Shown here: positions 20,948-30,290 of the stretch, in pieces
Numbering within the stretch: the first letter of the stretch is position 1
How the letters are laid out: the number at the start of each line of letters is the position of its first letter
Assembly: GCA_009731375.1 (NCBI GenBank)
Contig: BJOX01000019.1
Span: forward strand, 1,130,534 to 1,194,533
Reading direction: 5' to 3'
Length of the DNA stretch: 64,000 nt
Origin: Paulinella micropora
Taxonomy: Eukaryota > Cercozoa > Imbricatea > Euglyphida
The notes under the pieces: model-generated
The model's input: only the letters and a program-made list of their open reading frames with translations
Told to the model about the DNA's origin: nothing
The model's database searches: none
Made by a program: the position numbers and the translations under genes

Positions 20948-22264
20948 GGTTATGGAGCCTTGGATGCGCCCCGCTACCAACTCAAGCTACCGAAGTTCCC
21001 GAAGAAGCCTGTTGATGGATTTGACCTATGGAAATGTCAGTTTTTCGCGTTTTTATTGGGCGTGGACGCACGCTACATACTGCTACTGGAAGACGCGGAA
21101 ACGCCATACTCCATACAAGAGATCTCTACCATCTACGCAAGCACTAGGACTACGAAACCCACCCAACCCGCCCCATCTGGCCCAACAGGACTGCCCGCGT
21201 CCGGAACTACATCTACAGCAAAGACTGCAGCGAGGAAGGCGACGAGAAAAAGTTCCGACGACGAAGAAGAGGAACAGTCAGCCTACGGATCACGCAATGA
21301 CGGAACGTCAAGCAGTTCATCGAGCAGCACATCGAGCAGCTCATCAAACAGCTCACTCTCTACCGGATTGCCAAGTAGCTCCCTCCTACCAACCGTCCAC
21401 GTACCGACTGAAATGGCTACATTGTTCAGTCAAGCAGACTATATAAAGGCCCATATACATGTCCGTTGCTTCCTGGTAGAAGCATGCCAGGAGTCAACTG
21501 CACTCCTTACAGTGCAAAGAGCCGGCACCAACCCCGCAGTAATCTGGACTGCGCTGTGCGAGCGATTCGGAAGCAAGGGATCAGTATCCATCGCCCGACT
21601 TCTGATGCAGCTCTTCGAGACCAAGCTGAAGAACAGCACTCAACTACCTACATGGATGGAAGTCCTGACTCAACGCTTCGAGCAACTGGACACGAGAGGA
21701 GTACCGCTGCCCGACGAGTTCCGGGTGGTCTTCCTACTCTTCAAGTTGAAGGAGTGTGCGACGTTGGCGATGGGCGACATAGGTGGTACAATGTACTGGT
21801 CTAAGTCAGATAGAGACAAGCCACATTACAATGAGATGTGTTCACTTATTTTACAAGCATTTCATGCAAACCAACTATCTGTTACCTCATCTAGGTCCCC
21901 CACTGCCCTCTACACTTCGACTTCGCCTGCGACCAGCAAGAAGGACATACAGTGCCTGAACTGCAACAGAAGGGACACATCGCGGCCCAGTGTCGATCTA
22001 CCTGCACGAAGCGTGTGTGCCAAGGACGACCCAGGCACTCTGGAACCGAGTGTCCAGTTCGCCGACGACCTGCACCACCCAACACGAACGCGCGACGTGG
22101 TGGCCGAGGTGGAGACTCGAATCGACGAGGACGAGGTGGCCGACCCGGACCGACCAACACGAGACGAATACAACGACCAACCGGACAAGCCAACATCATC
22201 ACCGACGCGGACGCAACGAACAACGTCGACGACCCAACAAGTGATCCACCAGAAGCGTGGCTGA
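20927..22264 (+). CDS. Copia Gag, first part
   Basis: Gag forms the virus-like particle and binds the element RNA. The ATG at 20,927 (MSTSILSGYG) is the only in-frame start ahead of the conserved core, and it lies in the LTR. The core shows KLPKFPKKPVDGFDLWKCQF, equal to the usual L.G.NY..W, then a Ser-rich insert ([16 protein letters not shown]), then ARLLMQLFETKLKNSTQLP and the LKECATLAMGD region. The first half of a zinc knuckle (CLNC) is at 21,953; from there the frame departs from the knuckle and runs out at 22,264 as a spurious tail. Confidence 0.8.
   Translation: MSTSILSGYGALDAPRYQLKLPKFPKKPVDGFDLWKCQFFAFLLGVDARYILLLEDAETPYSIQEISTIYASTRTTKPTQPAPSGPTGLPASGTTSTAKTAARKATRKSSDDEEEEQSAYGSRNDGTSSSSSSSTSSSSSNSSLSTGLPSSSLLPTVHVPTEMATLFSQADYIKAHIHVRCFLVEACQESTALLTVQRAGTNPAVIWTALCERFGSKGSVSIARLLMQLFETKLKNSTQLPTWMEVLTQRFEQLDTRGVPLPDEFRVVFLLFKLKECATLAMGDIGGTMYWSKSDRDKPHYNEMCSLILQAFHANQLSVTSSRSPTALYTSTSPATSKKDIQCLNCNRRDTSRPSVDLPARSVCAKDDPGTLEPSVQFADDLHHPTRTRDVVAEVETRIDEDEVADPDRPTRDEYNDQPDKPTSSPTRTQRTTSTTQQVIHQKRG
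20948..20959 (+). other. Half-tRNA primer-binding site
   Basis: GGTTATGGAGCC follows the LTR with no spacer. Its first eight bases are complementary to the anticodon arm of a typical initiator methionine tRNA (..CCAUAACC..). Drosophila copia has the same primer type with a site beginning GGTTATGG. The site lies inside the Gag reading frame (codons GYGA). Confidence 0.75.
21953..21993 (+). other. CCHC zinc knuckle split by a -1 frame change
   Basis: Reading CLNCNRR in the Gag frame and then GHIAAQC one base back gives the exact C-x2-C-x4-H-x4-C pattern of retroviral nucleocapsids. The change falls on the GGG run at 21,972-21,974. Either the ribosome shifts back here, or this copy has lost one G from a run of four. 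No classic X-XXY-YYZ slip site is present, which favours a mutation or sequence error. Confidence 0.75.
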
Positions 22265-23208
22265 TGCACACTGGCGACTCCGACGAAGAACGACCCGACC
22301 CGGAGGAGAACGACCCATCACAAGAAGAAGTTGCCTACGTAGAAAGGGGAAATAGGTACGGCAACAGAGCAGGACCAATCCAACTATCTCCCCTCACACC
22401 TACTTCTACCGACTATAACCCCCCTACCCCCACTGAAGCATTGCCCGCACCACACCCGGACTATTTGGAAGATCCATCGAGACGCCCCGACATCTCGCTC
22501 ACCGTTCTACAACGCATGGATGAAAATGACTACAGACGCGCCTACATCCAGTGGACACGAATGCGGGACTTATTCCAGACGACCCCGCAGGGATTTCCGG
22601 CACCACCCGCCCACTGGCCATTACCTTGGTGCCCCCTCGGGATGCCCATCAATTATTTTCTACTGAGAACCGACCCATGGATCCTACCGTCACGACTGGT
22701 ACAAGACGCGCCCGGCTCAACCGGCATTGAGCACTTCGTCTTGCGAAGCAGACGCCCGAGACGAGCACAACGGGACCCGGAAAGTGCACAGCAACAACCC
22801 GCAGACACACAATCCCCGCACGCGCCAACGCAGAGCTTCACAAGCTCACCCGCACCTGAAGATAGAACGACTTCGAGACCAGACCAACAGGATAGACAAC
22901 TGATACCTGCATTCATCGAAGAGCGCCGACAACAACAATGGGAATCACCGAGCGTGGGGACCGCCTCAACGAGCGAGGAGCTACCTACCCCAACAGTGGA
23001 ACACGGTGATAGATCGCCCGTTTCGACTTTTACATTACCTGTCTTACCACGCGTGCAGGAAGAAGAATGTCCAACCAACGACGACATCATCGCCTGCAAC
23101 AGTCAACGCAGACACGGCGAGACGCATACAAGCCATAACAGAGCTACCCTACGGCCAACCGGTCCAGTACAGGCGAGTACCGGGAGCATCGCAACCGACC
23201 GAACGTAA
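21994..23208 (+). CDS. Gag-Pol linker, proline- and acid-rich
   Basis: This frame continues from the zinc knuckle. It starts with a second Cys-rich group (CRSTCTKRVCQGRPRHSGTEC) and an Arg/Gly stretch, then has long Pro/Asp/Gln-rich sequence (about 22,270-23,000) with few motifs. The segment LPWCPLGMPINYFLLRTDPW looks folded. It is open for over 400 codons, so it is probably translated as part of the polyprotein. A further frame change into the MYND frame falls between 23,006 and 23,208. The function of this segment is unknown. Confidence 0.55.
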   Translation, partial: RSTCTKRVCQGRPRHSGTECPVRRRPAPPNTNARRGGRGGDSNRRGRGGRPGPTNTRRIQRPTGQANIITDADATNNVDDPTSDPPEAWLMHTGDSDEERPDPEENDPSQEEVAYVERGNRYGNRAGPIQLSPLTPTSTDYNPPTPTEALPAPHPDYLEDPSRRPDISLTVLQRMDENDYRRAYIQWTRMRDLFQTTPQGFPAPPAHWPLPWCPLGMPINYFLLRTDPWILPSRLVQDAPGSTGIEHFVLRSRRPRRAQRDPESAQQQPADTQSPHAPTQSFTSSPAPEDRTTSRPDQQDRQLIPAFIEERRQQQWESPSVGTASTSEELPTPTVEHGDRSPVSTFTLPVLPRVQEEECPTNDDIIACNSQRRHGETHTSHNRATLRPTGPVQASTGSIATDRT

Positions 23209-23704
23209 GTACACCTTCGCTTGGTCCGACGCACATCATTGCTTCCGTCACCCCACTAACGAACAGCTGGCATACTGGAGCATCGTGAAGGACTTCCGCC
23301 TGCTTCCGGAGCAATGGTCATTAACCAAACCGGACTGCATCGACTGCAAACCCGTTCGCGAAGCCAAGCGTGGCAGTGTCAGATGGGACTGCACATACTG
23401 CGGCAAACAAGAAGGGAAGCTAAAGCGATGCAGCGGCTGTCAGCTTGTTTACTACTGCAACATCGACCACCAGAAGACCGACTGGCCGGCACATAAGGAA
23501 TTCTGCAACATGGCCAAGCGTCACCCTCTGATCGACCAGCTACGAGCAAGAGGAACGAGGTATGACCTGCTCGGCATACCGACAGACCAACCCGAATTGG
23601 CCGACCTCGCATTTCAGCACCTGCTGCGATACCGCGAAGGGGGGCCGCACGCATCTCTATTCATTGACTCACCCACAATGTTGGACGGCCATGAGCCTGG
23701 ATGA
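23006..23704 (+). CDS. Retroelement ORF with MYND zinc finger
   Basis: The 232-codon frame carries CTYC, CSGC, VYYCNIDHQKTDWPAHKEFC at residues 129-167 (23,390-23,506), the MYND pattern. One ligand differs: the cysteine after YC-x3 is histidine, which can still bind zinc. Upstream is a folded-looking region (YTFAWSDAHHCFRHPTNEQL) and a C-x2-C pair (PDCIDC). It lies between the gag knuckle and the protease. The true start is not the first ATG; the frame probably joins the polyprotein by a frame change. Role unknown; MYND fingers usually mediate protein contacts. Confidence 0.7.
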   Translation: MIDRPFRLLHYLSYHACRKKNVQPTTTSSPATVNADTARRIQAITELPYGQPVQYRRVPGASQPTERKYTFAWSDAHHCFRHPTNEQLAYWSIVKDFRLLPEQWSLTKPDCIDCKPVREAKRGSVRWDCTYCGKQEGKLKRCSGCQLVYYCNIDHQKTDWPAHKEFCNMAKRHPLIDQLRARGTRYDLLGIPTDQPELADLAFQHLLRYREGGPHASLFIDSPTMLDGHEPG

Positions 23705-24440
23705 ATTTACAACCAGAGGGAGACGCGTGGACCCCAGGACTGCGACGATGGCACAATCACATGCCCACCTCAACTTCGCGGAAAATGATGAAAACTACGT
23801 GGAGACCTCAGCGACACCGAATGCAAACCTCGCCGCCATCGCAGCTACCCTACCGGACATGCCCGACATAGACAACGCCTATTCATTCGCCGAACCGACA
23901 GCAACGTGGGCTACACTACGATGACCACCGACTGGAATGGACGCAATGGAGGCAGAACAACACCGACCCTATGGAATAGACGCAACGGGTGAACAGTGGC
24001 GACGACTGTTGGAGAAGCAGCTGAAGCGGATGCTGAACATACCAGACACGCTGCCTGACATGAAGCACCGACCGCCCCCGATGAGGCCATTTATACCTGA
24101 CATCGAACCATTGTTCAACGACAACGTCCGACCCCCAGTCAACTACTACCCGACTGCAGGACCTGAAGAAGCTGAAGAGCTGCGGGAACGCCTAAGACGC
24201 CATGACTACACACACAATCGAGTTCGTGCTAATGGCGGACATTTTCGACGAGCTGGAGGAAAAGAAAGACCCAAAGGACGACACAGCAGACGCGGAGACC
24301 GTAGCTGACGCTGCGACGACATCGACGAACCGGAGCTCGACGACCCGGAGTACGAGGACCGCTTCTTCCCACCCGCACTGGACTTCGCCAACGTTTGAGA
24401 GTGGCAATACTACGTCAACGATCACCCCGAGTTAGAGTAT
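23705..24440 (+). pseudogene. Broken segment between MYND finger and protease
   Basis: At least three frames are needed here. Protein-like pieces are ATLPDMPDIDNAYSFAEPTA, QWRRLLEKQLKRMLNIPDTL and EFVLMADIFDELEEKKDPKD. The last resembles YVLMADDNPPD just before the protease at 24,530, which suggests a small internal duplication. No domain is recognised. Confidence 0.4.
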
Positions 24441-25523
24441 TTGGAGTTCAAGGATATGAACGAATACAACACATGGATGCAAGAGACGATGGACCTCGAA
24501 CGGAAAGAGCTCAAACACCCTGCTGTCAACTACGTCCTGATGGCCGACGACAACCCTCCCGACGTTGTTGATAGTGCATGCAACCGCTGGCCATTCCACG
24601 CTAAGGCTCCCGTCGACCCCAAGTCTGTCCGCGAAGAGAAGCCGGCCTTCCTAAACAACATATCCGGCAAACCACTTCCGGTGAGGACAAGGGCGACTGC
24701 CACTCCGACGTGGCTCAATGGTTATGATATATCGGTTAAACAGTCATTTCCAAACTCACTCATATCACCATCATTACCATTCAACCTTGTCCCCACCCCA
24801 CGCCTTGACCATGACATGCACAAGACAGTCATTCACCAGAATGGACAAATGTTCATATACGACAAACCCATAACACTAGACAGAAAGAACATATTAGCAA
24901 GGGGGAGGCTCAACTCACACCTACTATATGAACTAGATAGACCTGGAACAAAACCACTTGACCCTCATCAACGATACATACCATACAGGTCCAAGCCACG
25001 AGAACAACCAACATTGGCCGCGACTGTCGACAGCCTGCCAGATCTTGCACTATGGTCAGTCAACCCTCTACAATCACATGCACCGTACGACGCTATGACC
25101 CTACACAGAGCTTTAATGCATGCAAACCCGCAGATAATGCATGAGTTTGCAAACAGTGTAGGCAGACGCATCGCTGGTAAAGATTGGATGCGTCTGGTAC
25201 GGGCATGTCATGGATGTAACAGGGGCAAACCAAACAAACCCCCTATGTATAGAGGGAACTATCTAGACCTAGAGTACAAGAAAGGTGAGGCATTAAACAT
25301 AGACTTCAGCGGTCCATTTTCCGTTCGATCAAGGTTTGGAAACTACTATCGAGGGGGGTTGACATGTTCTCACACAAAGTTTGCTTGCGACTTCTACACA
25401 GCCACACGTGAGTCTAAACTATACATACCTCATCTCACACGCATATTTGCCTTCTTTGAGAGACAATCAGGCAATAAGCTAAAACAAATAAGAGCAGATG
25501 GTGAGTTTGTGTCTCACTACTAA
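24441..25523 (+). CDS. Copia protease and integrase N-terminal part
   Basis: The 360-codon frame holds VVDSACNRW at residues 42-50, placed like the LDSGAS box of copia proteases but with Ala-Cys in place of Gly-Ala. It then has a pre-integrase region (H222, H227, C256-HG-C259) and the integrase core with D288 (NIDFSGPF) and D353 (RADGEF). The frame stops at 25,521 just after the second aspartate; the glutamate is in the next frame. VIHQNGQMFIYDKPITLDRK (129-148) recurs in the relic at 29,290. Confidence 0.75.
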   Translation: MEFKDMNEYNTWMQETMDLERKELKHPAVNYVLMADDNPPDVVDSACNRWPFHAKAPVDPKSVREEKPAFLNNISGKPLPVRTRATATPTWLNGYDISVKQSFPNSLISPSLPFNLVPTPRLDHDMHKTVIHQNGQMFIYDKPITLDRKNILARGRLNSHLLYELDRPGTKPLDPHQRYIPYRSKPREQPTLAATVDSLPDLALWSVNPLQSHAPYDAMTLHRALMHANPQIMHEFANSVGRRIAGKDWMRLVRACHGCNRGKPNKPPMYRGNYLDLEYKKGEALNIDFSGPFSVRSRFGNYYRGGLTCSHTKFACDFYTATRESKLYIPHLTRIFAFFERQSGNKLKQIRADGEFVSHY

Positions 25524-26191
25524 GAGATTACACAGACAAACACGGCATCATACTCAAGACCACCACACGCAACGAGCCAAACATGAACCCCTTTGCAGAA
25601 AGGATGAATAGGACAGACGACACACGCGCCCTAGCTGCATAGTTAGACGCAGGCTTGCCACACACATTTTGGGAAGATACACACAAAGCGAGCCTAGCTA
25701 TCCGAATGGTTACACCACTTTGCAAAGGCATGGACAAAGGCAAATCCCCATGGGAATTGCTTATGGGCCGGAAACCCGTGCAATCATTTATTCAACCTTT
25801 CGGGTGCCTTGCATGGGTCAAAGTGGAAACGACAAAGGCACAGCCTGTCGCTGTACCAGGCACACTCATCGGCTATAATATATATCGTCGTGTCTATAAG
25901 ATACTCATTCAGGAAACCAGACAAGTGGCTTCGGTGGAAAAACGCAACGTACGTTTCGACACTACGACTCGCGGCTACACTTGCAAGGTGCCCAGACGCC
26001 CTTGGCAACCACTCCTAGTGTCGCACAACGAGACGTACACTGCTCTACCAACTACCCAGTCTGTCCAGTGGAAAAACGAGGACCAACTACCACAGTTCCA
26101 CAACTTTGACACACCCAGTGGCTGGTGGCCAAAAGAACAACGGTCGACTTTTTCACCACACAACAAACACACTGGACACACTGGAAGATGA
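25523..26191 (+). pseudogene. Copia integrase C-terminal part, with frameshift and stop
   Basis: One base back from the previous stop, the reading continues RDYTDKHGIILKTTTR and NPFAERMNRT, which carries the third catalytic residue (Glu) about 32 residues after the second Asp. A TAG interrupts at 25,640. The frame then continues HTFWEDTHKASLAIRMVTPL (the W..A..A....N box), SPWELLMGRKPVQSFIQPFG CLAW (in two pieces; PYE..xGKKP..s.lr.FGC) and KILIQETRQVASVEKRNVRF (the D....V....DV.F box). Confidence 0.75.
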
Positions 26192-27920
26192 GACAACATA
26201 CCCAACCACCAAACCCACTTCAAGCCTTTACGTGCAACCGAACCCATCTTTTGGCTCTCTACTCCCCCCACCCACCACATTTACTCCCAACTCAACAACT
26301 TCAGTTGCACAAAAGGCCAAGACAAGCACAGCACATCGACAGACAACACAACACAACCAACCGACACCAACCCCATCCCATCAGCCTTTATCTGCGACCC
26401 TATTCCCCCTCCCAAATAATTGGACCAGCAGTAAAGGCATACCACGACAATGGGATGGTGCTGCAATAACTCAAACAAACATAGTTGCCCAGCCTAGGCA
26501 AAGGAAGCAAACACCAGCACACCACCCCACTCACACTGCTCACATCACTTTTACTCATGAGCTTGAGGGGGGGGGAAGGACAGGCCATAGAACAAGACAA
26601 CTATTGTTTGTTTACGAGAGTGTTACACATTTCTCAGAAAAACATAAAGTCTCGTATGCTGCCTTTAGTGGCCTTATGATTTCTCATCTTAACTTCTCAC
26701 AGGCGTATTCCCATGCAGACATGAAGGACCTTGCCTTCGCCTACCCGCCGAAAGGATATGAGAACGAAAGTGACCCTTCAATGATTTTATTGTTGAAGAA
26801 GGCACTTTATGGCACCCCTCAGGCGGGGCGAAGATGGTTCGATCATATTTCAGCAAGCGTGAGGCAGATAGGGTACAAACAATCCACACTGGACCCTTGT
26901 ATTTTCTTTTTGCCTCAGGTTAGGAACCGGCCGAAACTACCTCTCTACCTACTACTACGCACAGATGACTTGCTTGTTTTTCATAGAACCACGAACGAGC
27001 ATGAGGCCCTGTTTACCGAATTGAAACATTCATTTAGGGTGAAAGATTTGGGCCAGGTTAGGACGTTCTGTGGTTTGCAGTTTGTTAGGACATCAGAGGG
27101 CATAGTAATACATCAACATGAATATATTAAGGGCATGCTTAGGGATTTCAACTTTCACGAGGCCAAGCCGGTGGCTACCCCTGCAGCCATGACTGACCCT
27201 CCACCTGCGAATAAAGAAGCAATGCTTCGGCGTTTCTCGCTTCCTCGCTTGCTCGGTGCCCTCCTCTGGCCGGCAACCCAGACTCAACCTGCGATCTCCT
27301 ACGCAGTCAATCACGCAGCCGTGCTCGCCTCCAAGAAGCCTGATGTGGCCTACTCCGCAATAGCCCGCATCCTTCGATACCTTCGAACGCCAAGAGGCAT
27401 TTTCTTCCCGTTTCAAACCCGTAGGTTTGAACTTATTTCCTTTTCGGACAGCAACCTCGGGGGATGTGAGTACACGCGATGTTCGAGAACGGGTCAACTG
27501 CACATGACGACAGGCCCAATAGCATGGAGTTCGAAGCGTCAACCAACTGTCGCGCTGTCGACCCAAGACGCTGAAACCATCGCCAACTCTACAACGTGCC
27601 GGACAGCGATCGCAATCCTACACATGTGCCAAGACATTGGCATCCCGTTGAAGACGCCGGTCACAATCAACAACGACAACCGGGGGGCAGTGCTGAATGC
27701 AACCAACGGCATGAGTACCGACCGCACGCGTCATCTGGCCCTCAAACACCATTACGTGGTGGAGCGAGTACGAGCCGGGGAGGTGATCGTTCGACATGTG
27801 CCCACGAAGGACAACCTGGCTGACTTGATGACGAAGTCACTTCCAACTCCGCGATCTTCAGAAATAGTCGCACAGTTTACTGTATTACTTAAGGACGTTA
27901 TACCTCATTTCGAGGCGTAG
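26106..27920 (+). CDS. Copia reverse transcriptase and RNase H
   Basis: The frame is open for 604 codons. A Thr/Pro-rich linker is followed by QWDGAAITQTNIVAQPRQR, then RVT_2 motifs: ISHLNFSQAYSHADMKDLAF, LLKKALYGTPQAGRRWFDHI, STLDPCIFFL, and the catalytic region LLLRTDDLLVF. RNase H shows ISFSDSNLGGCEYTRC, SKRQPTVALSTQDAETIA, INNDNRGAV and HLALKHHYVVERVRAG. The box normally reading YVDD is RTDD: the two aspartates remain but the tyrosine is lost. The normal beginning of the RT (the KARLVA.G region) is also not clear, so part may be deleted. Confidence 0.8.
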   Translation: MTHPVAGGQKNNGRLFHHTTNTLDTLEDETTYPTTKPTSSLYVQPNPSFGSLLPPPTTFTPNSTTSVAQKAKTSTAHRQTTQHNQPTPTPSHQPLSATLFPLPNNWTSSKGIPRQWDGAAITQTNIVAQPRQRKQTPAHHPTHTAHITFTHELEGGGRTGHRTRQLLFVYESVTHFSEKHKVSYAAFSGLMISHLNFSQAYSHADMKDLAFAYPPKGYENESDPSMILLLKKALYGTPQAGRRWFDHISASVRQIGYKQSTLDPCIFFLPQVRNRPKLPLYLLLRTDDLLVFHRTTNEHEALFTELKHSFRVKDLGQVRTFCGLQFVRTSEGIVIHQHEYIKGMLRDFNFHEAKPVATPAAMTDPPPANKEAMLRRFSLPRLLGALLWPATQTQPAISYAVNHAAVLASKKPDVAYSAIARILRYLRTPRGIFFPFQTRRFELISFSDSNLGGCEYTRCSRTGQLHMTTGPIAWSSKRQPTVALSTQDAETIANSTTCRTAIAILHMCQDIGIPLKTPVTINNDNRGAVLNATNGMSTDRTRHLALKHHYVVERVRAGEVIVRHVPTKDNLADLMTKSLPTPRSSEIVAQFTVLLKDVIPHFEA

Positions 27921-28168
27921 TGCGATTATTACTTCCGCTTAAACACTAAGGATGGACTTACAATAACAGACTTGCTATACCGTTGCAAGGACCTGCATCC
28001 TTTGATGCCACTATTGACTGAAAGTTTTTTTTTCTTTTCAGTGTTGAAGTAGCTTTAACATATATCATGTTATGTTATATTATATACAATCATGAACATA
28101 GTTACTGCTTATTACATCTATGTTACTATATCATCACCTATTTCACCATCAATTATACATATTGTTAT

Positions 28169-28180
28169 GCCGAGGGGGAG
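28169..28180 (+). other. Polypurine tract
   Basis: GCCGAGGGGGAG directly precedes the 3' LTR with no gap, the required site for priming plus-strand DNA. It lies 250 bp after the RNase H stop. Confidence 0.85.
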
Positions 28181-28587
28181 AGTAAGCAATAATATTTACT
28201 AAATATATTGTTACCTTTTTATGGTCAATTTTCACGACATAACAATTATAATTAGGCCGGATTACATTCATTGCCATTTATATATTTGCCTATCATATTT
28301 ATTATTCGTTACAACAATATTGCCATTATTCATATATTAGTTACCAGTTATATACATTGGCCCATACTGATGCAATATCATAAGTTAGGCTACGAAGCCA
28401 GTATATAAATTTATGGTATTTATTTACTCCTCGTGATTATAAATTTATGGTATTTTAGATTGAGTTCAAGTCATTGGTTCTTAACCATTGATTAAATTCA
28501 TTATTATCGTTTCAACCTTTGATCAAAGTACCTCAGCGTAAACAATTATTCAAGTATCCGGAGACAATGTCTACTAGCATACTTTCT
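28181..28587 (+). repeat. 3' LTR of the complete copia element
   Basis: It matches the 5' LTR except for A for G near 28,203, one extra T near 28,231 and C for T near 28,269. It is followed by GCGGC, the target duplication. Because the LTR includes the Gag start codon, a short open frame also begins at 28,567 and reads out into the flanking DNA. Confidence 0.9.
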
Positions 28588-28592
28588 GCGGC
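28588..28592 (+). repeat. Target-site duplication, right copy (GCGGC)
   Basis: It equals 20,537-20,541. Removing the element joins ...GGTCTGGGCGGC to GATGTGGAGCCGCGG..., the presumed original site. Confidence 0.85.
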
Positions 28593-29008
28593 GATGTGGA
28601 GCCGCGGCAGGAGCAGCAGGGGCGCAGCGCGCGAGACCTGGGCCTGAGTTTTCATCTGTGGGAGAGGAAATGGACGACTTCCTTTCATCTTTTCTACTTT
28701 TGGCCTACTGCCGGGTGGCACAAAAGTGCCGGTGCCGGTAGCTTGCAGCGTAAAGGAACTTGAGCGCAACAGCAACAGGTGGGACCTTTTGGTAATATTG
28801 CTTTGTTTCAGCGGAATGATGAGTGAAGGTAAGGTTTTCAGGACCGGTAGTACTAGGTGACTATCTAGGCAAGACACTAGGTTTTCCGTGTAATGCTAGT
28901 TGGTACTGCTGTCCTGGCTGCGAGTGATTGATTAGACAAGAGCAGGAACTGCAAGGAGCGGGTTGTGACAATAATGCTAGTTAGGCCAGATCTCTTGGCG
29001 TATGGTCG
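28593..29008. other. Flank of the copia insertion, no gene seen
   Basis: GC-rich at first, then mixed. No domain on either strand. It may belong to the older element whose integrase follows. Confidence 0.35.
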
Positions 29009-30290
29009 TTGTTTGGCATAGTTCCCGGTGCGAACCCGGACTTTGCACTTTGCTTCCGGTTGGGAAGCGTTTCTGCAATGGTGCAGTGGGAGCTTTGCCA
29101 GACGAATGTCCAGTCGGTGAAGTTCAAGACAGGCCATGGAGATAGGGAGATTAGGAAGGCAGGCATGATGCAGATGGCTAGAGTAGATGGGAACGCCAAA
29201 CCTCACGTAATAGCTAAGGCAGCCTACTACGACCCATCTATGCCCATAAAAATTGCACCTACCGGTCCTATAGATCACTTTCACCACCGTGCAATCATTC
29301 ACCAGAACGGACAGATGTTCATTCTGAAAAAGCCCATAAAGCTTGATCAGAAAGACATACTCGTCAGGGGGAGACTAACCAAGTCTTTGCTGTATAGATG
29401 GGACACTAAAAACGATAAGCCGCTGCGAATCAATGAGCGATTTGTCCCATCTGGTGTGCCCAAGGCTGAAAGCATGTTGGGGTGAATGGGGAGGGAAGCC
29501 CCCACAAGAACAAAGATAGGGATAGCGATAGAACTACTCCACATCACGACACAGACACAAATAGCAATGATAGAAACAGGGATAGTCATAGCGAAGCAAT
29601 ACTGTACGTCAAGTACCCCAGCAGGACTGACAAACGTAGACCAATAGATATAGATATCTTGCACCACAGTATAGGACATTTCGGTCATCCGAAAGCCGCT
29701 GCTTTCGCAGACGCGGCTGATTATAGGATAGTGCCCCAACGGGACACTAGAGAGCGCAAAGGAAGCATGTGCCCTATTCGAACCGTGCATGATCAGCAAT
29801 TCAAAGTTTTGCCTAGGTTTGCTGCCAATCACATTCGTAGAGCCTCAAACACTGCAGAAATTCTACATGTAGATACGCAGGGAGCATGGCGCACGATGTC
29901 TAGAACAGGAAAGAGATACAAATTCTCGGTGACCGACGATTTTTCTGGGTTCACACTTGACTTTTATCTCGCGCACAAGAATGAGTTCATAGCTTGTCTA
30001 AGCTAAGAAAGGCCATCAATTTCTTCGAAACACAGACAGGCAATAGGACTAAGGAAATCCGTTGTGACCAGGAATTCACGGAACCCAATGAGGTGAAACG
30101 AGAATACCCGGCCATAATATGGAAAGATGCAGCTACGGGAGACAAAGATGGTAACCCCATAGCTGAACGGATGAACCAGACAACCGGAGGACCCGCCCGC
30201 GCAATGCGTATACACGCAGGGTTTCACCCAACTTTTGGGATGAAATGGAACATACGGCTTCCACTTTGTGTTGCCAGTCTTTTGCCGTAG
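29009..30290 (+). pseudogene. Copia pre-integrase and integrase relic, same lineage
   Basis: The frame to 29,485 has AIIHQNGQMFILKKPIKLDQ and DILVRGRLTKSLLYRWD, closely similar to the complete element (24,830-24,950). The next frame (29,482-30,006) has ILHHSIGHFGHPKAAAFADA (pre-integrase HxxxGH) and EILHVDTQGAWRTMSRTGKR (first catalytic Asp), VTDDFSGFTLDFYLAHKNEF. The third (from 29,994) has NFFETQTGNRTKEIRCDQEF (second Asp) and GNPIAERMNQT (Glu). The catalytic triad is all present but spread over frames. No reverse transcriptase follows. Confidence 0.8.

Larger units (their letters stand above)
20542..28587 (+). mobile_element. Structurally complete Ty1/copia element with MYND finger
   Basis: The 8,046-bp element has 406/407-bp LTRs, a GCGGC target duplication, a primer site directly after the 5' LTR and a polypurine tract directly before the 3' LTR. 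Interior order is gag with CCHC knuckle, proline-rich linker, MYND finger, protease, integrase, reverse transcriptase, RNase H. The LTRs differ at about two bases and one indel, so the insertion is recent. The coding region needs several frame changes (near 21,972, 23,006-23,208, 23,700-24,440, 25,521) and has at least one in-frame stop (25,640), so this copy is probably not autonomous, or contains sequence errors. Confidence 0.9.
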
